Source of the DNA: Buttiauxella warmboldiae
Lineage (GTDB): Bacteria > Pseudomonadota > Gammaproteobacteria > Enterobacterales > Enterobacteriaceae
NCBI RefSeq assembly: GCF_003818135.1
Contig: NZ_RPOH01000054.1
Span: 1-47,794 of the forward strand
DNA length: 47,794 bases
Reading direction: 5' to 3'
Below are positions 7,806 to 16,300 of this stretch, in pieces. Every line of letters starts with the position of its first letter. Position 1 is the stretch's first letter. Made by a program: the position numbers and the translations under genes. Below the pieces are notes generated by a model. The model was given only the letters and a program-made list of their open reading frames with translations. It had not been told where the DNA came from and searched no databases.

Positions 7806-9644
7806 CTATAAATTATGGTCCCAAATATTCTCACAAATTATTTTATACAAAGACTGTCGTTCATCGACATCTTGTTTTTTAAATGAATCATGTGGTTTGA
7901 AAGGCAATCCGAATACATTTCTCAACTGATTGAAATTAGGGCTATTCATATATGCCAATGGGCATAACGATTTAGCCAGGAGATTCTCTTTGATGTAATG
8001 AGGTTGCTTTTGATCGTAACACAAATCACCATATGACTGGTTTGAGCCTCTAGGTAATAAAACCAAATCACCTAAGCGATTTCTGTAATTGTTAAATTCG
8101 TGCTCTTGTTCAAACTCATCAGAGTAACGTTCATATTTATCGGCCCAAATATGCTCGACTTCAAATGGCTTACCGTGTTCTGGCTGATAATATGTAATGA
8201 AGGTTGTACTCATTCCAGCTTGCTGCTCAACCCACGCAGTTATACGAGAAAGCAAAAACTTCACAAAACGATAGTTTTGACCATGGAGACGAAACTCTTC
8301 CATTCCTGCAAAAGTATCTGGCATTTCGGATAACTTCTTAGATAATAAATCTTTTAATTCTTCAAAACTTTTACCACGAATCTCTTTAACAAGACTGTAC
8401 ATTGTGTAACGAATAGAACTGGCAGAGAATTTACGGAAATTGACAGAACGGCGAACAACAAACGTTTCAATATAGCGAGCCACCAGGTTTATTTTGGCTC
8501 TCGCAACTTCAGAACTGTCACCAACATTTAATGGAGCCAACATCAAAGGGAAACTTAAAGTAGGTGCAATACCCCAATGGTGGATATAAAATACATATTC
8601 CAGTTGATGCGTTAATGCTCTCTCAGCATTCAGTATTTGTGTATAAGCATTTAAATAAAACAAAAAGTTTTTTTGTATAAATCGTTCAAATGTCTCTCCA
8701 TTATCTGGGTCCAATCCCACCGCCTGAAGATTATCTCTAACCCAACTATGAAAACGCGTACCTATTTTTTCAAAGTCTTCATTTTTTGAACCAGCTTTAC
8801 CCGGGCGTATTGTATCAGCATATTGAGCTCGCAACCATGACTGGAAAAAACGTTGGTCTTCATCTTTGTCATAGTTTTTTAAATCCATCATCGCTTTTTT
8901 CCAGAGTTCATTTGCCTTTTGGCGTTTATCTCCCTGATGAAAGCGTGAAAGTAAAAAACCTTTAAGCATTTCGGACGGAGTAAGATTCAATCCTCGGTCA
9001 TTCATAGTCTCAAAGATGGTATATGCGTTTTCATCTGAATAGGCAACTATCTCAACCATAATAACGTTATACTTAAGCCAGTCGATAAAAAAAGGAAAAG
9101 CCTGACCTTTTAACTCATCAGGAAAAGCATCTGTGATATTCTGATATCTCTCCACCATGTTATGGGTTGACTCATCATCCCCATCAACTAAACTATAGCT
9201 ACCAAAATTAAACAATGCTTCCATGCAAGCAATTCTGTCTTCAACTACTATATTGAATGATTTGCTGCCACGTAGCTCGGAGAAAATCATTGATTCTATT
9301 TTCTCTTCATATTTAAGTTCTTTCTGAAGGTTATGGAGGTAAATTAGAAATAAAGTTAATGAAGTCAGTCGTTGCTGACCATCAATAATACTCCGTTTCC
9401 CATCTTTACTACTCACAACAAATGGTCCTAAGTAATAATTATTGTAGTTTTCACCCTGCTCCCGAGAATCACCGACTGTGTATTCATTGAGAAACGCAGA
9501 TGTTAAGTCTGTAACCAACTCTTCAATATGTTTCTCACCCCAGCTATACTCGCGCTGAAAGTAATCAACGGTATATTTTTGCGCATTTAGAACATCAAAC
9601 AAATTACGATGGCGTGCTTCAATTTTATTATCTAACTTACTCAT
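7806..9644 (-). CDS. GmrSD-like restriction protein (DUF262 + DUF1524)
   Basis: A 612-residue protein. Residues about 10-230 form a DUF262 domain (ParB-like nucleotide-dependent fold) with the signature VDYFQREYSWGEKHI and SIIDGQQRLTSLTLFL (DGQQR at 88-92). The C-terminal part is a DUF1524 HNH-type nuclease: FEVEHIWADKY (His near 498), then YRNRLGDLVLLPRGSNQSYGD. This two-domain layout is that of type IV enzymes such as GmrSD and of related phage-defence proteins (BrxU, SspE). It predicts NTP-dependent cleavage of modified or foreign DNA. ATG 9644 follows GGGAG at 8 bases; an upstream ATG at 9677 has no such site. It lies downstream of the type I system on the same strand. Confidence 0.85.
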   Translation of the reverse strand: MSKLDNKIEARHRNLFDVLNAQKYTVDYFQREYSWGEKHIEELVTDLTSAFLNEYTVGDSREQGENYNNYYLGPFVVSSKDGKRSIIDGQQRLTSLTLFLIYLHNLQKELKYEEKIESMIFSELRGSKSFNIVVEDRIACMEALFNFGSYSLVDGDDESTHNMVERYQNITDAFPDELKGQAFPFFIDWLKYNVIMVEIVAYSDENAYTIFETMNDRGLNLTPSEMLKGFLLSRFHQGDKRQKANELWKKAMMDLKNYDKDEDQRFFQSWLRAQYADTIRPGKAGSKNEDFEKIGTRFHSWVRDNLQAVGLDPDNGETFERFIQKNFLFYLNAYTQILNAERALTHQLEYVFYIHHWGIAPTLSFPLMLAPLNVGDSSEVARAKINLVARYIETFVVRRSVNFRKFSASSIRYTMYSLVKEIRGKSFEELKDLLSKKLSEMPDTFAGMEEFRLHGQNYRFVKFLLSRITAWVEQQAGMSTTFITYYQPEHGKPFEVEHIWADKYERYSDEFEQEHEFNNYRNRLGDLVLLPRGSNQSYGDLCYDQKQPHYIKENLLAKSLCPLAYMNSPNFNQLRNVFGLPFKPHDSFKKQDVDERQSLYKIICENIWDHNL

Positions 9645-9702
9645 TATTATACTCCCTGCATTAACGAGACTGACCAAACCCTTAAGAACTCATATTGATA
9701 AG

Positions 9703-10458
9703 TTACATATCAGCCAACAACATCCCAGCCATGCCATCCAGCCGTTTCTTGACCTTTTCCCAGCCCGGCATAACCTGCCCCATCAGACGGTAAAACTCTT
9801 CGCTGTGGTTGTGCTCAGCCACATGGCATAACTCATGTAGCAAGACATAATCGATGCATTCTGAGGATGCCTTAACCAGCCATGGGTTCAAGGTCAGACA
9901 ACCTTTTGCAGAACAGTTACCCCATTGCGTTTGCATCGCCCGCAAACGTATCGGCGGACACTCACTAACCCAAAGGGTCTGTGGTATCAATAAATCTAGT
10001 CTGCGTTGGAAGACATCTCTGGCGCGTTCCCGATACCATTCAGCCAGCAACGCTTTAACTTTTTCAGCCGATTTGTGTCTGACCGTCACTTCCAGACGCC
10101 CACGCAACATTTTCACTCGTTGCGGTGCAGTAGCGTCTTCTGTCACTTTCAACTGATATTGCTTGCCAAGATAGTAATGACTTTCGCCACTGACATACTG
10201 ACGCGGAACAATGTGCGTCTGTTGCTCCCTGAAATCAAGTAGTTGCTGATATATCCAGCGCCCTCGTTTTTTCAGCGCAGACAACACCTCGTGCTCAGGT
10301 GTTTCTGGTGGTACAGAGGCCACAACCCGGCAGTCCGGATGCACCTTGATGAGCACCCTGCCCTTAACGACCTGACGCGGAACACACTGTACGATAATGG
10401 CTTCATCACCATAGACAATGCGTAACGCTTTCATTGCTGGCGACTCTTTTTCACTCAT
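9703..10458 (-). CDS. YgjP-like (DUF45) metallopeptidase of the type I R-M operon
   Basis: A 251-residue protein of the YgjP/SprT-like zinc metallopeptidase group. The signature is YVLLHELCHVAEHNHSEEF: HELCH at 208-212 supplies two zinc ligands and the general base, and H216 or H218 the third. The upstream segment TQWGNCSAKGCLTLNPWL is the family substrate-cleft motif. The start codon overlaps the hsdR stop (ATGA), so the two are translationally coupled. Genes of this family are often found beside hsdR, but their role in restriction is not established; control of HsdR level by proteolysis is one possibility. The substrate is unknown. Confidence 0.85.
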   Translation of the reverse strand: MSEKESPAMKALRIVYGDEAIIVQCVPRQVVKGRVLIKVHPDCRVVASVPPETPEHEVLSALKKRGRWIYQQLLDFREQQTHIVPRQYVSGESHYYLGKQYQLKVTEDATAPQRVKMLRGRLEVTVRHKSAEKVKALLAEWYRERARDVFQRRLDLLIPQTLWVSECPPIRLRAMQTQWGNCSAKGCLTLNPWLVKASSECIDYVLLHELCHVAEHNHSEEFYRLMGQVMPGWEKVKKRLDGMAGMLLADM

Positions 10459-13400
10459 GATTTCATCAAACCAACGCGCAGTATCTGGATGATAGTTTCC
10501 ACAATACGGTTTACCTGGTTCATTCCGGCACCTATTTCCCGGCAGGCCGTAAACAGTAGCGGTAAGAGATTTGTCTTGACTGCTTTCTCGATATCCTGAG
10601 GGTTTAGGGAGTTTTCTGCCACTGCTTTGACGATGATACTGTCCACTTCAAAAGCCAGCTTCGTCCACTTCTCCTGCACCTGAACATCGTTTACCGCAAA
10701 AACCTCAGGTAGCTCTTTTTTAAATACACCGTAATACGCCTGAGCATACTTGTTCACCGCCAGTGCATCCGGGATGTCGCTGAGCTTACGGGCTTCAACT
10801 TTTTCTTCAAACTCACGGAATAGGAGATACTGTTTTAGTGGATGGTCGAACAGTTTTTCTGCTTCTTCGATAGCCATGCGCAGGAGTCTGGAAAATGCCT
10901 CTTGAGCGTACGGGTCATCACGCAGCTCCTGCTCAATCATCTTCGTCACACGGGTTTTAATGATGTCGGTTTCATTGCGGGTTTTATTGTTATCCCACTC
11001 TTCGGGTTTTTCGCTCTTGCCCATTTTACCGACTTCATACACGCCATCGGGTTCACGAACCTCAACGCCGGTGACATGCTTATCCAGCAATTTTTTCACC
11101 TGCTCAGCGTAGTCGTCATAATTGACCTGCTCGCCGCTGACCTGCATTGCCCACTGGCGCAGGCTGGACATCTGTTTTACGGTTTCTTTATAGAGATTTC
11201 GGTCTTGTTCCGTAAAACTCTTGTCGGTGAAGAAGGTTGCAGACTGCAGTGCCACTTTCAGGCATCCGGCAAAGGCCGTTAACGCCTCAAAGAAATCATC
11301 ACGGGTTTTCTGATGGATATCGACCATCTCTCCGTCACGTTCTTCCATTTTAGGCACCAGTACCGCACGTAACTGCTCAGTATCATTTTTGTTTTTGACA
11401 CCAGCAAATATGGCCCACAGCTGGTTATACAGATGAGGCAGACGTTTGTATTCAGAACTCATAGCGTTGTACAACCCATCAATATCCTTGATGTCGTATC
11501 CCCCCTGAGTTCGGGAGGCCAGATCCTGATATTTACCGATCGTCGTGTCCAGTTCAGCAAGAATGCCGCGATAATCAATCAGCAGGCCAAACTTTTTCAG
11601 TGGATGCAGTCGGTTCACCCGGGCAATAGCCTGGATAAGATTATGTGATTTAAGCGGCTTGTCGATATACAGCACGGTATTCTTCGGCTCATCAAACCCG
11701 GTGAGCAGTTTATCAACGACTATCAGCAATTTGAGCTTCTCATCGGTATCGAAACGACTGATGACATTACGGGTATACACAGACTCATCCTGCGTGCCGA
11801 CATTATCCTTCCACCATTTCGTCACTTCCGGCAGTTTGCTTTCATCCACTTCGGTATTCCCTTCCCGGGTATCCGGCGGGCTGATAACTACAGCTGACTC
11901 AAACAACCCGGCTTCATCAAGATACTTTTTATATTTGATGGCGGAAATCTTGCTGTCGCAGGCAAGTTGGCCTTTCAGCCCCTCATCAATATTCTTCGAG
12001 AAGTGTGTGGCGATATCTAACGCAATCAGACGGATGCGGTCATCTGCACTATAAACCTCACCCTTACGGGCATATTTACGCTTAAGGTCGGCTTTTTGCG
12101 CTTCGCTTAACCCATCGGTAATACGATCAAACCATGCATCTATTGCCCGATCGTTTACCTCAAGATCAGGAATACGCTCTTCGTAAAGTAGAGGCGTCAC
12201 CGCCTGATCTTCTACCGCTCGCTGCATGGTATAAGCGTGGACAATCGGCCCGAATTTATTGGTGGTCTTATCTTCTTTCAGCAATGGTGTACCGGTAAAT
12301 GCCACAAAGGCGGCATTCGGCAGGGCCAGTTTCATTCGCACATGGTTCTCACCGCCCTGGCTGCGATGTCCTTCATCAATCAGAACGATGATGTCGGGGC
12401 TGGTATTAACGCATTCAGGCAATTTTGTCGCTGAGTTAAATTTCTGAATAAGGGTAAAGATTATACGTTCTTTACCAGAGCCAATCTGCTGTGCCAGCTT
12501 CTGACCTGAGGTCGCCATCGCTTTGGCCTTATCATCCTTCCCGGCCAGTTCACCACCAGAGGCGAAAGTGCCGCTGAGCTGCCCTTCAAGGTCTACACGA
12601 TCCGTCACCACCACAATACGACACTGCTTCAGGCTGTCATGAAGAATCAGCGCCTTGCTGAGGAACACCATAGTGTACGATTTGCCGGAACCCGTGGTAT
12701 GCCAGATCACCCCACCTTCTCTGCCCCCATCCGGTCTGCGGGTACTGATGCGTTCCAGCAGTCTTTTAATGCCGAACACCTGCTGATAGCGAGCGACTAT
12801 CTTCACGGTCTTTTTATCAAACAGGGTGAAGAAGCGGGTCATCTCCAGCAGACGTTCCGGCGAAAGCAGACTGATAAGCAGCTTATCCTGTCCACTGACA
12901 GCCAGTTCACCAGCGGCTATTAACTGTTGGTACCAGTCGAGATCGGCTGAAGGACGATGATCAAACAAAGCATGCATTTGTTCCGTCGATAACTGATGGT
13001 TGCGCAGAGCATGCATCTGCGGATCGGTTATATCTTCTTCACGCCATGCTGCCCAGAATTTCATTGGCGTATGGCAGGTACCGTAGCGCCCGTCATACCC
13101 GTTAATCGACAGTAATATCTGGCTGTAAGCAAACAGCTGCGGGATTTCATCGTTGAGCTGATTACGGATACTCTGAGATATCCCCTCGTCAATGGTTGGC
13201 CCTTTCTTACCGTGACCTGCCGGGCTTTTCGCTTCAATGACTGCCAGCGGGATACCATTAACAAAGCAGACAATATCCGGTCTGCGGGTTTCGACACCAC
13301 CTGACCGCAATACCGTAAATTCTTCGGTAAAATGGAACTGGTTATTTTCCGGATGCTCCCAGTCAATCAGCGCGATCGTGGGGTTCACCTTCTTGCCATC

Positions 13401-13739
13401 GACAAATTCCGTGACAGCGATCCCGTAGAGCAGATGGTTATACATTCGCTCGTTAGCTTTCAGCAGCCCTTCATTCAGTGCCGGTGAACAGACCTGTGAT
13501 ATCAGGTTATCCAGCGCTTTTTCCGATAACTGGCAGACTTTACCACCCGCCATAAAGGAACGCTTAGACAACGCCTCACGAAGAACCGGACGCAGCAGCA
13601 CCTCATCCTGTTTATAGCCCCGGTAATCCATAATCTGTTTCGGGGGTAAAAACGTCCAGCCGAGGCTGGTCAGTAACGTCAGTGCCGGGATTTTGGCGCT
13701 GTATTCTTCCTGGAATTTAGGTTGGTAGTGCTTATCCAC
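10455..13739 (-). CDS. hsdR: HsdR, type I restriction enzyme R (motor and nuclease) subunit
   Basis: 1094 residues from a GTG at 13739, chosen because AAGGA lies 7 bases upstream; the ATG at 13871 would overlap the previous gene and adds a non-conserved leader. The nuclease domain has RPDIVCFVNGIPLAVIEAK (D155, E169, K171). The SF2 motor has Walker A HTTGSGKSYTM (349-354) and DEGH (455-458), then VTDRVDLEGQL and the RecA-2 segment LLIVVDKLLTGFDEP with IARVNR. It translocates DNA using ATP and cuts at a distance when bound to HsdM2S at unmethylated sites. It lies in an operon with hsdM and hsdS but separated from them by two extra genes. Confidence 0.95.
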   Translation of the reverse strand: MDKHYQPKFQEEYSAKIPALTLLTSLGWTFLPPKQIMDYRGYKQDEVLLRPVLREALSKRSFMAGGKVCQLSEKALDNLISQVCSPALNEGLLKANERMYNHLLYGIAVTEFVDGKKVNPTIALIDWEHPENNQFHFTEEFTVLRSGGVETRRPDIVCFVNGIPLAVIEAKSPAGHGKKGPTIDEGISQSIRNQLNDEIPQLFAYSQILLSINGYDGRYGTCHTPMKFWAAWREEDITDPQMHALRNHQLSTEQMHALFDHRPSADLDWYQQLIAAGELAVSGQDKLLISLLSPERLLEMTRFFTLFDKKTVKIVARYQQVFGIKRLLERISTRRPDGGREGGVIWHTTGSGKSYTMVFLSKALILHDSLKQCRIVVVTDRVDLEGQLSGTFASGGELAGKDDKAKAMATSGQKLAQQIGSGKERIIFTLIQKFNSATKLPECVNTSPDIIVLIDEGHRSQGGENHVRMKLALPNAAFVAFTGTPLLKEDKTTNKFGPIVHAYTMQRAVEDQAVTPLLYEERIPDLEVNDRAIDAWFDRITDGLSEAQKADLKRKYARKGEVYSADDRIRLIALDIATHFSKNIDEGLKGQLACDSKISAIKYKKYLDEAGLFESAVVISPPDTREGNTEVDESKLPEVTKWWKDNVGTQDESVYTRNVISRFDTDEKLKLLIVVDKLLTGFDEPKNTVLYIDKPLKSHNLIQAIARVNRLHPLKKFGLLIDYRGILAELDTTIGKYQDLASRTQGGYDIKDIDGLYNAMSSEYKRLPHLYNQLWAIFAGVKNKNDTEQLRAVLVPKMEERDGEMVDIHQKTRDDFFEALTAFAGCLKVALQSATFFTDKSFTEQDRNLYKETVKQMSSLRQWAMQVSGEQVNYDDYAEQVKKLLDKHVTGVEVREPDGVYEVGKMGKSEKPEEWDNNKTRNETDIIKTRVTKMIEQELRDDPYAQEAFSRLLRMAIEEAEKLFDHPLKQYLLFREFEEKVEARKLSDIPDALAVNKYAQAYYGVFKKELPEVFAVNDVQVQEKWTKLAFEVDSIIVKAVAENSLNPQDIEKAVKTNLLPLLFTACREIGAGMNQVNRIVETIIQILRVGLMKS

Positions 13740-13809
13740 CCGGTAATCCTTCTTGGCTAAGAGGTGACACTGTATGTCTGTACGGACATACTCAAAAATG
13801 AGCGAAGAC

Positions 13810-15594
13810 TTATGATGAAAAGAACGGCGAGTCCCGATAAAGGCGATTGTACTTGACCTGTTCTGTTTCACCCTTGTTTACATTACCAAATTTCTCCTGA
13901 TGCGTCGTACAGCAGGAACCACAGGATGCACAAATAAATCGTCCTTCTGAACATTTTTCATGCAAATCTCTGCCGTCAATTATTTCGCTACATTTGTAAC
14001 CAATACAGTGATTAATGTAATGCCCGATACCAAACTGTTCGCAGGAATGACTGGCACATTTAAAAACGGTCAGGCGATACGCGGCCTGGAAAGGTTTTTT
14101 CACAAATCCTTTCGACTTTGTATCCCAGACGCTGACTTCGACACGAGCATATTTCATATCTGGAACCATCAGCACCCCACAACTTCGGCAATGCAAGCGG
14201 GAATGTAATTCTCTGATACGGTTGAAATACCCAGCCAGTTTAATTGGGAAATCCCGCTTAGAAGGTTCGCCTGCAATCAGATAGGTCATGCCATAGTGGG
14301 CAAGCCAGTCATAAATAGTGAAGTCGATGTAATCCCGACTGAGGTCGGGTAGTACCTGCGGATCATGGCAGATTTTCGAACGACAAAGGAATTTTTTCTC
14401 TATCGTTCCGTCAGGTTGTTTTGCATTCCAGTGAAACGCCTCACAGGATAATTCTAAACTTGGGAAACGAATTTGTAATGAACTACATTGTGGGAACAAT
14501 TTGAAAACAGAAGGATGATTTACCGGAATTTTACCCGACAAGACTCCGTGCCATATCTCATGCAGAATAATACTCAGAACGGACTGTTCATCGTTGCGCC
14601 CAAGCAACGGTAACAATTTACTCAGAATGAAGTATTCAGGATCAGAAGAAATTTCAGTATTCGACTCGATATCATTAACAAAACTGAAATCTTTCCTGAA
14701 CATCTTCTGTTTAATCAAATACGTATTGATAAAAGGACTAATCACGGAATGTTTATAAAATTGCTCTCTCGATGAGAATTTCTGCTGATAGGCATCACGG
14801 ACAAATGGTTGTATATCCATTTTATTTTTCGTGAAACTACGTCGAACAAAATTCTCTATATCATCATGCCGATGTTCAAGAATCCGCTCGCTGCTTATAC
14901 AATCGTAAAATGCCAGGTAGAGAATAGCACTTATAGATATATGGCTGAGTAATTCATTGATGATGTCCGATGTTGAAGCCCCCTGGCAATCCGTAGCCGC
15001 AGAACACCTTTTCACCCAAACAGCGAACTGATCAATGTTATTATCGATAAATGACGAAGGCATGACCGCAGGAGATATTTGTTGTGCGGTCAAATCATCA
15101 AAATTCTTATCAGAGGCGAAAAGTGCAAACTGGTTATCGTAGTTACGTGATTTTAAAAATAGCGGCAAGACTTTTGTAACAGCTATATCACTGGTAACTA
15201 ACCGAATTATAGCCCTTTCGCCAAAGGACTGAGTGAGGAAATTAACAACGCTGTCACGATAACGCCAACGAGCGAAATCAACGCCCTCCTCAATAATAGC
15301 CCGGAGATATTCAATGAGGAGCTCAGCCGTCTCCTCATCTGTTTTATCAAGAATGTGAACGTTAAAAGCCGTAGGCTTACCATTTTTACCTATACCTTCC
15401 CTGAACAGCACCGGTGTATTGTCAGCGGGTGTATAGTTCCGGCTTATCTCATTCTTATGAAAAAACAGCTCATTACCATTCTCTGATAAGAGAAAGCCAA
15501 AGTTATTCTCCCGATCCGTTTTGCTGTTGTAGCCTCCAAACCAGAGAACATTTCCCATGTACCACCGGGAACGATCCAGATTGTTCACTGCCAT
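13810..15594 (-). CDS. uncharacterised cold-shock-domain / HExxH / cysteine-rich protein inside the type I R-M operon
   Basis: 594 residues, start ATG 15594 after AAGGGGG. Residues about 13-50 look like a cold-shock (OB) domain: MGNVLWFGGYNSK, NNFGFLL (RNP1-like) and ELFFHKNEI (RNP2-like), predicting single-stranded nucleic-acid binding. The middle is mainly helical, with LHEIWHGVL at about 344-352, an exact HExxH, followed some 35 residues later by CEAFHW; this could be a zinc metalloprotease-like site. The last 200 residues have many cysteines in pairs (CRSKIC, CRSC, CASHSC, CIGYKC, CASCGSCC), suggesting several zinc sites. I do not recognise a named family. It sits between the YecA-like gene and hsdR, so it is likely an accessory of this restriction system. 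Confidence 0.75.
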   Translation of the reverse strand: MAVNNLDRSRWYMGNVLWFGGYNSKTDRENNFGFLLSENGNELFFHKNEISRNYTPADNTPVLFREGIGKNGKPTAFNVHILDKTDEETAELLIEYLRAIIEEGVDFARWRYRDSVVNFLTQSFGERAIIRLVTSDIAVTKVLPLFLKSRNYDNQFALFASDKNFDDLTAQQISPAVMPSSFIDNNIDQFAVWVKRCSAATDCQGASTSDIINELLSHISISAILYLAFYDCISSERILEHRHDDIENFVRRSFTKNKMDIQPFVRDAYQQKFSSREQFYKHSVISPFINTYLIKQKMFRKDFSFVNDIESNTEISSDPEYFILSKLLPLLGRNDEQSVLSIILHEIWHGVLSGKIPVNHPSVFKLFPQCSSLQIRFPSLELSCEAFHWNAKQPDGTIEKKFLCRSKICHDPQVLPDLSRDYIDFTIYDWLAHYGMTYLIAGEPSKRDFPIKLAGYFNRIRELHSRLHCRSCGVLMVPDMKYARVEVSVWDTKSKGFVKKPFQAAYRLTVFKCASHSCEQFGIGHYINHCIGYKCSEIIDGRDLHEKCSEGRFICASCGSCCTTHQEKFGNVNKGETEQVKYNRLYRDSPFFSS

Positions 15595-15616
15595 GAGCAA
15601 GCCCCCTTCCGCTTTG

Positions 15617-16300
15617 TCAGTGCAGGCAGCACTTTTTAAATTTTTTACCGCTGCCACACTGACACGGGTCATTACGACCGGGCAGTTTTTCTGCCCCCTT
15701 CACGGGAACAGGCCGGGATGATGCCTCTGACATTCTCACCGACAACCAGTGCTGGTAAAGCGCCAGTGCCGCAGGCTGAATTAGAGTAATACTCTGTTCA
15801 AATTGAACAGGTGACATTTTCTCAACCACTGGGAAGTTCTTTTCGATACCATGAAGGGCTATCGCCTCCAGCGAGGGACGTAAGGCCTCTGGCAAGGCTG
15901 ACCAGTCATCCAGAGACCGGCCTTTCATATACCCGAAACACCACTCTTCGACGATGGTATATGTCTTCCCCTTCACCTCACGTCCATTGAAAATCGGTTC
16001 AAACTGTTCAGGGGCCTCATACAGGCAGCCAGCGATATCGTTCATATGCTGAAAACACAGCCCCACAAAACGCGTCATCTCTTTTTCAGTGGTCCAGTGA
16101 GGGTGGTAGTCACCACGACCCCAGATAGCACTAAGCCAGGTATTAGGGGGGATCATATTCGGGCCAGAGACAACCGCCGTCAGGAAGCCATCCAGCTCAG
16201 AGAAACAGAGTACAGAGCCATCATTGCCGTATTTCAGCAACACCTCTTCCAGCCAGTCGATTTCCCGGTCAATCAGCGGCCCGCTTTTCGTCAGTTTCAT
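15617..16300 (-). CDS. YecA-like UPF0149 protein with SEC-C zinc motif, in the hsd operon
   Basis: A 227-residue homologue of YecA: IDREIDWLEEVLLKYGNDGS, SELDGFLTAVVSGPN, IVEEWCFGYMKGRSL, and a C-terminal SEC-C motif GRNDPCQCGSGKKFKKCC. It is thus more complete than the host copy at 4294-4878. Its ATG overlaps the hsdS stop (ATGA), so it is translationally coupled to hsdS and is a real member of the restriction operon. Possible roles are zinc-dependent protein contact or chaperoning of the restriction subunits; nothing in the sequence decides this. It may have been captured from the chromosome, since yecA lies beside the tRNA-Leu integration site. Confidence 0.85.
   Translation of the reverse strand: MKLTKSGPLIDREIDWLEEVLLKYGNDGSVLCFSELDGFLTAVVSGPNMIPPNTWLSAIWGRGDYHPHWTTEKEMTRFVGLCFQHMNDIAGCLYEAPEQFEPIFNGREVKGKTYTIVEEWCFGYMKGRSLDDWSALPEALRPSLEAIALHGIEKNFPVVEKMSPVQFEQSITLIQPAALALYQHWLSVRMSEASSRPVPVKGAEKLPGRNDPCQCGSGKKFKKCCLH

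Noticed and set aside
13740..13880. A frameshifted hsdR start (short frame reading MSVQTYSVTS)
   Set aside because: It ends after ten codons, and the GTG with AAGGA at 13739 gives a complete hsdR without any frameshift.
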